From Diospyros lotus (lineage: Eukaryota; Streptophyta; Magnoliopsida; Ericales; Ebenaceae), in the NCBI RefSeq assembly GCF_014633365.1, contig NC_068351.1, forward strand, positions 11,042,907 to 11,106,906: DNA of 64,000 nt, written 5' to 3'. The notes under the pieces were generated by a model. That model was not told where the DNA came from. It worked only from the letters and a program-made list of their open reading frames with translations, and ran no database searches. Made by a program: the position numbers and the translations under genes. Positions 47,700 to 59,600 of this stretch are shown in pieces. The stretch's first letter is position 1; each line of letters begins with the position of its first letter.

Positions 47700-50600
47700 C
47701 TGCAATTTGTAAGTGATCAAGAAAAGATTACAATTAACAAGATCTTTACAACCCCATGGACAAAATAAATTCTTCATAACAAGAATTTTTAAATGCAGAG
47801 CACAGATAACCACCACCAATTCAGACAAATGAAGCACAACCAAGTCTAATAAGATGCCATCTTGTGTCAGATACAAACACCAACCTGACAATTCTAATAT
47901 GAACCAGGAAACAATCATTAAAACATCTAATAGATATTCTCTAACTGGTCTCAAAATATTCCCCTTGACACATACATTTATTGGCCATTGTCACATGTTC
48001 AAACCAGTTTCACCACATCTTGCTTATCTTATCTTCAACAAATGCCAACATAACCTTATTATAGAAATAGAATACATATAATCTCATTTCTACTTCTTTC
48101 TTATATGGCTGCATATATGCTGTAATATCCTTAATATATCTACTTATTTATTGAAAAATATTTACATTTTTTATGTATCCTTAATGATAATTTACTTATT
48201 TATTCACATGTCTGTGCCATGCCATATCCCAACTTTCTGAAAACTACTTCAGTTGTGCATTGGTGTCGTGTTTTGTTCAGATCATATGTCCAAATCCATG
48301 CTTCATAAATGTGGACAAATTCCCAACAAATGTGATAATTTGTTAATGTAAATAAGTCGATGACAAGTATCATTTAAATCCTAAAACTAGCAAGATCAAA
48401 TGCATGCATTGTGGACATGATTCTATAAGTTTAGCCATTTGAAAGTATAGTAGTCTTACTATGATGTAGAGAAGAACACAAACAACAGAAGGAAATAAAG
48501 CAATAGAAGAAATCACAACCAAGGAAGAAGAAGATGAGATCATGAGAAAGAGAGGAGAAGAGGACAAGCAGAAGAAAAAGAAGAAATCAGAGAAAAACAA
48601 AAAATAGAGACAAAGGGAAGAGAAAAAGAAATAAGAAGATGAGAGAGAAATAAACATCTAAATCTGAAAATTCCCAGCACTTGATAGTTATTTATAAATT
48701 CACACCCTGTTTGGAAAGAATGAATTCTACAAAATTTTGTGGCATTTATTTCAATTCCAAATTTTCATTTGAAAAAAAAAATGCATTTCTGCTCTAGAAA
48801 TTCAATTCCATGTAATTGAAACATAACAAAACCAACTTCCACCAAAATAGGTGGAATTTGTAATGAATCCCACAAACTTACGCTCTGTTTGGAATAAGTG
48901 AATTTCAAAATTTGGAATTCATTTGTAACAAATTCTGTATAGAAATCATTTGTAAATGAATTTTTATGTTTGAAATGACACAACTTAAAATATGGAATTC
49001 AATTAAATTCTGCAAAATTATGTTTGGAATGAATCCATAATTGAAGTGTCATTTACTCTTATTTTCTAAAATACACTTAATATAATAATCTCGTTAAAGT
49101 GAAAAAACTGCTATGAAAAGAAAAAACATATATACATATTTTTGTATTATGTAATGTATACATATATATTAAATTTCAAAATTAAGCCTGGAATTAGGAA
49201 TTAACTAAATATATTATATTCAATAAAATAAAACTACATATAAATAAAATAAAAGGCTATAATAAAATTATACCTAAAAGGGCTTGGTTTGCAATTTGGG
49301 CAGTGGTGCTGAAGAGGTGAGAGTCAGTGATGGCAATGACATCAGAGATGGGTGGCAGAGAAGGAGGTATTTTAGTCCGCAAACAAATTTTATACTTAAG
49401 TTGTAGAATTCATTTCCAAATTCCACCTATTTTGGTGGAATTTGGGTTAGTATAGTTGAATTCCATGGAATCCAATTCCTAGAATTGAATTTCTACAATT
49501 TTTTTCAATTTTTCCCCATCTTTCTCACTTGTTATAATAAGGGTATTTTAGGAAGTAAGAGAAAATGAACTTAAATTCTAGACTAATTCCAAACACAAGT
49601 TTGTAAAATTCAATTAATTCCATATTTTCAGTTGTGTTATATCAAACATGAGATTCATTTGCAAATGAATTCTAATAGAATACATTTAGAAATGAATTCG
49701 ACATTTCAAATTCATACATTCCAAACATAGCATCAAAAAATCTACAAACTGGGAATCTTAATTAAACCAAAAAACAAAAATGTCACTCCTTATCGTTACT
49801 GAACATGGAAATTAAGTTGAAATAAGAATTGTTGAAGATTGTCTTGAGTTAGGGATAGGTTAATATGCAGTGTTTTGTATGCGGTTATGGGTTAGTTGAT
49901 AGGCGGGTGACTCTATTGTAATATAGTTATTAGTGGAGGGCAAATCCGGAAATGTCATAACCAGCCCTAGAAAATATCACCCTATGTTCTATAAATAGGG
50001 CAGGGGGCTGAGGGAGAGAAAATTGCATATACTCTTTATGTTTTCATGAGAGCCTAGAGAGTGAGAAAGCTGTGAGTTAGAATAGTCTTGTTCATTCTTG
50101 GGAAGGCTTGTATCGTGGGAGAGAGAAAGAGGGAAAGACAAGTTGTTATCCATCAATAAAGAAGGCTACTTAGTGGTAGTTTTAAAGCTGGATGTAGTGC
50201 CATTCACATGGCATGAACCAGGATAGAATTTTGTCTCCTCATGTGGTTTGAATGTTTCATTTCTTGTTCCGTTTATGCTTTGACTTTTGTTTTTTTATTG
50301 ACCGTTAGTGTTGTTGTGTGTTGGCTGGTGATTGTGAGGGATGTGTGATCGGTTTCTTGAGATGATTAAAGGCTGTCAGTGCTCCCAATTTATAACAAGA
50401 ATAAAACTTAAATTTCTAAATAACTAAAAAAATTCTTATAATTCATAACTTTATAATTCTAGTTCTAGAGAACCATAGTTTTTTGGAATTTTAAGCTTTG
50501 CTGCTACTTTTAATTTGAATTCCAAATTTAACAAAGATTAAGAATGTTTGATTTTATGTTCTAGTCTAATTATGATTCCTAATTTTTGTCCTATTGCAAA

Positions 50601-53600
50601 TCTTTGTTTGCACAAAGACAAGGAATCCTTAAACTAGAAAGAACCATAACAGCTAAATGTAGAGCATATTTTTTACACTGATATATAGTACTACAATTAC
50701 AATGGTAAACAAGCCAGTCTAATAAATTTAGCCAAGCCAAGTTCAAGTCAATTTTAGCAAATTAATGACATTCAAACCATACTGAAGCTTCGTTTAGCTA
50801 TTTAGCCCATTCTTAACAAACTTGCGAGCTGAATATGAGTTTAGCTCAAGGAAGTTTGATCATTCTATAGTGCTACATTTTGCTAGAAGGCTGCACCAAA
50901 CATTTCTAAAAACTGTGGAACACATAATCATAAGATTCTTACCGAAGAAATAATTATAACACCAACAAAGGACAACATACAGGTTATGATTCAATATTTG
51001 ACAGGTGAAGATTTGAACCTGAAAAACTTGGTGCACGGCTTCAATTTGCTTCCTAAACCAGTTGATGAGTCCATTTCTGTTACAAAACATTAATTACTTT
51101 TTCCCAGTTAGAATTTCTTGAAGTCTTCATCTATATACTCTCAGTAGCCAATAGACATTATGATTTCTTATCAACAGTAACAGTTTAATTAAGAAAGAAA
51201 GGAAATTTGAATCACCACATCTTAAGCTACAGAAGACAGTATAATTCAAACAACTTATATGAGATGATTGTGTAAATAAATGATAAACTTAAAAAGTTTT
51301 TTTTTTCTCCCAACAATGCTCAACTGACCCAGCATAGATTATATTACATCTTCATTCAAGTTCAGTTCATATGTTGAAATAAAAGAAAGTCTCAGGTGCC
51401 CATTTCCCACAAAACCAATATAAGGTAGGACAACCAGATTCATGGCATCTCAGTCCTTACAAATGAATTAGCAAATGGCAATCATACAATTGATGTATGT
51501 AGAGACAAAAGGATAAAATTTGGAGAAAAAATATCATGTAAAATGACTTTTATCATTGCCAGACAAGACAGAAGGTGGACTGAATTCCATTTATAGCATT
51601 GCAAAAATGCTTTTTATTAGAAAACATTTTTCAGTGCATAATGTTTCCAGCCACTGTTCGCCCAGGCCCCTTGGAGGCAAAGATTAAGTGACTCCAGTAG
51701 TTTGTTGAGTCAAAAGGATCTGATACAGAGGGAATCTCAGAATGGCTGAAGAGTATGTAAAAGCTTAGCTGGTTTCTGGGGTTTTCAATATCTGGGTTTG
51801 GGGCTCAGGCCAAAGCCCATGTTGCCCTTCAAAAAGATTGATTGGAGCAGTAAGGCTAAGAAGTCTTTTTCTAACTGTAAGACTGCTACAACTGAGGCTA
51901 TAAAGGAGAGAAGTAAGAACTAGACTGATGTGAACCATGATGGGAACAGGCAACTGAATTATTATTCCTACTAAATTACGACTTCTTTCATGGGATTTGA
52001 GAAGCCATAACAACATGATTAAAAGAAACTTGTTAAATTTGCATCTTAAAACAGTGTTAAAAAATGTGCTAGGCGCTAGTCGGGCGGCTGGGGCCTAGCG
52101 CCTAAGGCGCCTAGGCGGCGACTAGAAAAAATGTTAGTTATAGAACAGCAAACTTGCTGCTACTTACTGCAGCAAGCAGCGAGCAGCTGCAGCATGCAGC
52201 AAGGAGCAGCAATGCAAGCTTGCTGCTGCAGCAAGCAACAAGGACCGAGGAGCAATGTTTTTTACTTTTTTACCAGAGGCGGAGGAAGATGGATACATAC
52301 TGAAGGAAGACGAGATCAGCGACGAGAGATGACAACCAATAGATGAGATTGGCGGCGACGAGAGAGAACGGCCAATAGATGAGATCGATGGCAATGGCGA
52401 ACGACCAAGAGACGACATCAGCGGCGAGAGATAGAGACCCGTCCCACGATGAACAACCAGAGAGAGAAAGGGAAAGGGGAAAGAGAGAAAGGGAAGGGGG
52501 AAATAGGTCGGCCCAGGCCGCACGTGACCCAGGCGGTTAGGGGCCGCCTAGGCACTGCCATGGCAGCCCGATTAATCGGGACGACACCTAGGGGTGTCGA
52601 GCAGCCCTTAATCGTCGCAACCAGTGGCCTCCCAACACCTAGGCAACCGCCTAGGCCGAATTTTCGAACATTGTCTTAAAAGATGGAAAGGTGAGTCGAT
52701 ATGCCTTCAAGAAATTAAGTAGGAGATCAACTTTATAGACATTGTTAAAGAGTATTTGGCCTTTAGAGGGTTAGGTTTCTCTAGACAGAGATGGTTCTGC
52801 ATGAGATATTTCGGTCCTTTGGGATTCTAGAATCCTTAAAAAGGCCCTTGGTCCATCTCTCAATCAGAAATTATAATCTGTCATCCCATTCAATCCAATT
52901 GGGATACCCAAGCTCTAGATAAATGAAAGAAATAGGGAACAACATCATAATGAGATCCTATTCTCAAAACATAAGAGGGGATATATGTGGATAGCAACTA
53001 CATTTAAAAACATCCTTGATGACATTGATCAGCTTTCCCTGGGTGTATGATTGTGAAGAAACAGGGATGGGATCTTCTTTTGGGTGAAGTTGTCTGGGGT
53101 CAGGGATTCAAGGGGTAGCCACTGGCGGCCAGAGGGTGATCTTGTTTTTATTTGCACTTGGCCAGGTTGCCAATATTAGCTATTACATAAGAAGTTTCTC
53201 TGATTTTATCAAGTCCCATGAGCTAATGGAACTCCCATAAGGGTGGGCCCTTTCAATAGGTTTACATTGGAGGAAGATTCCTCATCTCATATTGATAGGA
53301 TCCTTTCATCCTATGGGGAAATCACTTTCATGATGTCTCAACTCTCAATCTTGCCCGCCTAGAACATCGTCTGCTACTCCTTTATTCTATTGGGAGGCAA
53401 GGACCAGTCTTGGCCCATCTCCACTATGACTTAAGATTATTTGTCACATTCGCAATAGAGGGGCAATAATGTAATTGAGCTAGAACTGTTTGTTAGAAGA
53501 TAATTTTTAATTTCTGTTAGAGAGCACATGGGTGTTGTTTCTAGAATCTGCTTTCAGTTAAACAGCCTATAAATAGGCTATAGTATGTAGAGAATGGCAT

Positions 53601-56600
53601 TGTGAAATGATATTTGGAATTCAAATTCTCTCCCTACATGTCTCTCTATCTATCTCCCCTGTTTTTCCTCTATTCTCTCTGTTTCTGCTCAGTCTCTCCC
53701 TTCAATTCCCCCCCCCCCCCCCCCCCCCCCCCCGACTTCTTCTCAATTTCATTTCTAATCCCTAGCTCAACCCTATGTTGTGACATTTGGTATCAAGGCG
53801 AGGCCATCCTCGAAAGCTGATTGCAAGCGAATTTAACTGAGGCGATCAATTTTAGGATTTGGCTGTGATTCTGGTTGCTTCTTGTCACAACTCCAAGGAA
53901 TCCCAATGATATATTAGTAATACATGTCATGTGTTTTTCTTATTAGTTGCATTTTTTGTTGTTGTTAGCATCTTCAATTGTAAGCCTATAAAATATAAAT
54001 AGGCTTGAGTAGTTAGGGGAAGGCAGCTTAATGAATGATTTGAATCTCAATTCCCTCTCTTAGTACTCTCTCACGGCTATTCCCTCCCTCCCTCAATTCT
54101 GTTATGTTCTTCGTTGCCCTCTTCTCTGCCCTTTCTTCTTCAAACTCTCATCCGAATTCCTTCCTAGACCCTAGCTAAACCCTAGGGTCATGACATCAAG
54201 CCTATTTATAGGCTTACAATTGAAGATGCTAACAACAACAGAAAATGCAACTAATAAGGAAAACACATGACATGTATTACTAATATATCATTGGGATTCC
54301 TTGGGGTTGTGACAATCCCCACCCCTTCAAACAATTCTTGTCCCTAAGAATTGACTGCTACTGACCTTATTATTCAGCCAATTCCAACATTAATAATATG
54401 GTTTCTTCTTCGCCTTTTCTTGTTCTTATTTCTTACTTTTCTTTTCTTATGTCTTTCAGTGTCTTTTCCTCCGAAAACAGCAATACCATGATTTGCTGCA
54501 GCACCTGTTCCAGCCATCCACCCATTCCTTGTTGCTCTCAAAATTAATTCCATTTGACCTGTCACGCCTTCCGCCATAATCTCTCTAACTGCAGAGAGTA
54601 AGTCAAACTGCTTTGCAAGTCGAAATTTGGTTCGATGCTGCTGCTTTCCAATCGAATTGAGGACTATCAAAGCAGCGAAAGTCTCGTTTCCTTCCACAAA
54701 GAATTTCCCCACCATCTTCCCAATATCTTCTTTCTCTTTAGTAGAGGTATCCTCCATTGGGGTATCTTTAACTTCTCGATTGCTGGTGTACACTAAAAAC
54801 CCACTTCCAGCAGATTTTTCTGTCAATGGAACCTTGATAGCTTCTTCAACAACCATCATTACTTCCTTGGCAGCCTGAATTGCCTGATCCAATTCAGGTT
54901 TTTCCTCATTCTTTGCAGCTACCGTCCTTATCTTTAGGTCTTTATCAGCCTCATACTCCTCCTGAGCTGCATGAACTCCAACTTCCCCTTCCATGGCTAC
55001 TACATCCGCTCCCTACACTACTTGATGAGCAGCCTTAGGAACTCTTATGACAACATTAGTTTTGGGCCTTTCTCCAAACCGAGTACACAAGGCGTTTACA
55101 AACTGTGGCCAGCTCCATTCTACCCTTCCCCGGCTCCAATTTTGGAACCAAGTGTTTGCAACACCATCCAAATAAGCTACAACCATTTTCACTTTCTCTC
55201 CTTCCACTACTTGGTGTTGGTAGAACATCCGTTCGCACCGTCGGATCCACCACTGAGGTCTTTCTTTTTCAAACAGGGGAATGTCTAATTGTGACTCTGG
55301 AATGGTGGAGTGATTATTGCCAACCCCTTGGTCCCAATTATCCTCCTCTGCCTTAGCTTTGTCACAACCCCAAGGAATCCCAATGATATATTAGTAATAC
55401 ATGTCATGTATTTTCCTTATTAGTTGCATTTTCTGTTGTTGTTAGCATCTTCAATTGTAAGCCTATAAATAAGCTTGAGTAGTTAGAGGAAGGCAGCTTA
55501 ATGAATGATTTGAATCTCAATTCTCTCTCTTAATACTCTCCCACGACTATTCTCTCCCTCCCTCAATTATGTTCTTCCTTGCCCTCTTCTCTGCTCCATT
55601 TTCTTCAAACTCTCATCCGAATTCCTTCCTAGACCCTAGCTAAACCCTGGGGTCATGACATTTAGTATTAGAGCCGACGATTCCCGGCTGTGAGTCAGAA
55701 GTCGTAACAATTGACCAAGGCGATCTGGCAACAAATTCAAACGATAGATTGCAGAATTGATCGAGGCGGTAGGTTGGGAATTTGAAGCCGTGATTTCCGA
55801 CGCTTAGTGGCAGATTAATTTCCAACAGCCTTGGATGCGATTCTGGTGACTAGAAAATTAATCAAAGCAAAGCACGTCGAGCTTAGAATTGAAGACAAAG
55901 CGACTAGGTGAGTTTCGACAGTGATTCCAAGATAATCTAAGGGCAGTTTAGGGTGGCGCAATTTGAAGTGAATCGTGAGTGATAGCCGATCATCAGCGAG
56001 TGCAACTTAGTGAGGCAGTTCAAGTGACGAATTGTAGGCAAAGCAAAATCGTATCCGACCAAGCAATTTCCAGAATCGGTGGCTTCGTAGTTGAGCGATT
56101 CTGTCTAGTGTGACTTCTGCAAGCGGCGATTAAGTTCATAAAACCAGAATGTTGGCATTTGCAGTGGAGCAGAGGCGAATTCAGATCCGATGGTCCTTGG
56201 CAGATCAATGAGGGTCAGAATTGCAAGCAACGCAAGGCGAGCGACTCTCGGAACCGGTCTAGGTCACTACATGTGACCAAGGTGGGAAGGAAGGCGCGAT
56301 CGAAAACAGTTTAGAAGTTAATTATGCAAGCGTCTATTCTCAATTGCTCGATTTCAATTGTAATTCTCAACTCAGAGTTGGAAATTGGGCAAGAGGTGAG
56401 TTCTAGACAATTTTGACTTGATTTCGGCACATTTTATGGGTTGCAGCAGAATCAACCAACATAGAAGGTGGAATAGGCCTGGGCTTCTGACTTGCGAAAT
56501 CCAAGAAGTATTGTTCGATCAAGGAAGGCGTGCATGTGGCCAAGGCGATGAAGGTGACCTCGGTTCTAGAGAAGGAGAAGCGGTTGGGGACTATCGTTGA

Positions 56601-59600
56601 ATCTGTAGCGATCGCGAGCAGGCCAAAGGGTGTTCATCCATTGCGATTATTGACTACATTCGTGAGTAGATAGCGAGAAGTAAGGCGAGTGTTGGAAGCA
56701 CATCCTTGAGCACGCTGATCATCGCTAATTGCGAATATAGGAGGTCATGTACAATTGATTAAGGCAAACTCAGGGCTGCTGATTTTGATTTTGAGGAAGA
56801 CGACTTAGATCTCGGTGAATCTTGAACCGCTGGATTAGGCGGTTTTCAGAGGCAAATATGGAGTTGATCCAGGTATGGAAATAGCAGGTGGAGCTTTTGG
56901 TCGGTGATTGGGTAAAAAGGGATGCAGGCCCGAGGTGAATTGAAGCAGAGTTGATCAATATGTGATTGTTGCGATTTTGGAAGGTGAAGTAGACCGATGA
57001 TTTCAATTGTGCGATTCCAAGTCTAATCGTTGTATGTGCAGTGAGTTTAGGCGAACTTAAGGTGCAGAATTTAGATTCAAGGAAGGCAAATTAGAGTGGT
57101 GCAGCGGGTTATTGGATCGAAAACAGGTCCAGAAGTTGAGATTAAGAAGGCGACGATTCTTAGCTATTGCATCTTAACTAAGGCAAAATTGAAGGCAACA
57201 CGAGATGAACTAGATGGAATTCTGATGGGATGCTATTAAAAGCAGGAAACGCCAGAACCAAGGGCAGGTGGATGACCGTTTGGAGAGCTTAGAGATGGGG
57301 TGTTGGCAAGCTCAAAAAGAGATCAGTCGGAGCCAATCGGAGTATGCGAACAATCTGGATTTAGCCTGTAGTGGGCTCTTGGAGGAAATTGCTGGGTTCC
57401 GCCAACAGATCAGCCAGCAGTTGAACACCTTGAGCATGTTAGCTAGGCAACCTAATGTTCGCCTTCCAAGGAAATTCACTCCTAGGGCTTCATCGACACC
57501 CATTCTAACTATGCCAATGAATAGACAAAAGTCACAGAATCCAAGGGAAGCGGAGGACAAAGCTGAGGCAGAGGAGGATAATTGGGACCAAGGGGTTGGC
57601 AGTAATCACTCCACCATTCCAGAGTCACAATTGGACATTCCCCCATTTGAAAGAGAAAGACCTCGGTGGTGGATCCGACGGTGCGAACGAATGTTCTACC
57701 AACACCAAGTAGTGTAAGGGGAGAAAGTGAAAATGGTTGCAGCTTATTTGGATGGTGTTGCAGACACTTGGTTCCAAAATTGGAGCTGGGGAAGGGTAGA
57801 ATGGAGCTGGCCACAGTTTGTAAATGCCTTGTGTACTCGGTTTGGAGAAAGGCCCAAAACTAATGTTGTCATCGGAGTTCCTAAGGCTGCTCATCGAGTA
57901 GTGCAAGGAGCAGATGTAGTAGCTATGGAAGGGGAAGTTGGAGTTCATGCAGCTCAGGAGGAGTATGAGGTTGATAAAGACCTAAGGATAAGGACGGTAG
58001 CTACAAAGAATGAGGAAAAACCTAAATTGGATCAAGCAATTCAGGCTGCCAAGGAAGTAATGATGGTTGTTGAAGAAGCTATCAAGATTCCATTGACAGA
58101 AAAATCTGTTGGAAGTGAGTTTTTAGTGTACACCAGCAATCGAGAAGTTAAAGATACCCCAATGGAGGATACCTCTACTAAAGAGAAAGAAGATATTGGG
58201 AAGATGGTGGGGAAATTCTTTGTGGAAGGAAACGAGACTTTCGCAGCTTTGATAGTCCTCAATTTGATTGAAAAGCAGCAGCAGCGAACCAAATTTCGGC
58301 CTACAAAGCAATTTGACTTACTTTCTACAGTTAGAGAGATTATGGCGAAAGGCATGACAGGTCAAATGGAATTAATTTTGAGAGCAACAAGGACTGGGTG
58401 GATGGCTGTGCTGCAGCAAATCATGGTACTGCTGTTTTCGGAGGAAAAGACATTGAAAGACATAAGAAAAGAAAAGTAAGAGATAAGAACAAGAAAAGGC
58501 GAAAAAGAAACCATATTATTAAGGCTGGAATTGACTGAATAATAGGGTCAGCAGCAATCGATTCTTGGGGACAAGAATTGTTTGAAGGGGGTGGGGATTG
58601 TCACAATCTCAAGGATATATTAGTAATACATGTCATGTGTTTTCCTTATTAGTTGCATTTTCTGTTGTTGTTAGCATCTTCAATTGTAAGCCTATAAATA
58701 GGCTTGAGTAGTTAGAGGAAGACAGCTTAATGAATGATTTGAATCTCAATTCCCTCTCTTAATAATCTCCCACGACTATTCTCTCCCTCCCTCAATTTTG
58801 TTCTGTTCTTTCTTGCCCTCTTCTTTGCTCTATCTTCTTCAAACTCTCATCTGAATTCCTTCCTAGACCCTAGCTAAACCCTAGGGTCATGACACTTCTC
58901 AACTGATACCATAGTGTTTCTAGCGAAGCAACATCTGAACGATTCTTAGGAATTTGTGACTGAGAAGGCAAATTCATGACAGTTGATTGTCGGAAACTGC
59001 AATGGACTTCAGCACCTCAGGCAGGATAGTTTAACAGAATGTTATGCAATTCAGGAAGTGGAGATTGAGGCGATTCTCTCAATTCCGACTAGGCAGACTC
59101 ACAATGCAGATCCAGGTGAATTTTGGTTGTTGTTCCCTAGCAGCTAGATCTAGGCTGCTGCACGTGATAAAGGCGAGTTAGCGAAACCGAGAATAGGCGA
59201 TTCATAGGAAGTTGCAGAGCCAATCAAACTCCCGAGAAGCTGGTATTAGGAAGGCTGATCAGAGTCGATCTCATAAGCAGTATCAAATCGAGATGGATCC
59301 AGGTTGCAGCTTGGAATTGAAGGAGAAGCAGAGCCAGCTAATTCCAGCAAACTCCAGCAATACCTACAGGTTAATTCTTGGCAATGATTTTCGACACTCC
59401 TCAACTCCTAATTTCCTACGGTACTCAGTCGTTACTTCCCGACGCTTCTCAGCGGTTAATTTCTGATCGGTCATCAGCTGTGAGTCCAAGCAATCTGCAA
59501 GACCGTCAGGCTAGGTGCAAATTCAGATGGAGGCAAGTTATTATCAAGAAGAATGGACCACAATTAGAAAAGGACTCCAAGAAGAACGCACTGCAAAAAG

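Larger units (their letters stand above)
47700..51018 (-). other. KH/CCCH gene intron 2 (3.3 kb)
   Basis: Bounded by donor CAG/GTTCAA at 51019/51018 and acceptor TTGCAG at 47700. It contains TIR-element copies at 48703-49735 and a solo LTR at 49830-50397. The 48475-48650 stretch is purine-rich. No other gene was seen. Confidence 0.85.
53883..58894 (+). mobile_element. three-LTR composite gag-only element B, nested in A
   Basis: The order is LTR1 (53883-54195), an inverted partial copy (54196-55359), LTR2 (55360-55660), an interior with gag (55661-58598) and LTR3 (58599-58894). CTTCT flanks the outer ends exactly (53878-53882 and 58895-58899), while LTR2 has no matching flank. The whole 5.0 kb therefore behaves as one insertion. 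The interior has no protease, RT or integrase. Confidence 0.8.

Noticed and set aside
55355..58899. LTR2-interior-LTR3 as a separate, independently inserted element
   Set aside because: LTR2's flank AGCTT does not match LTR3's flank CTTCT, whereas LTR1's flank does match LTR3's.
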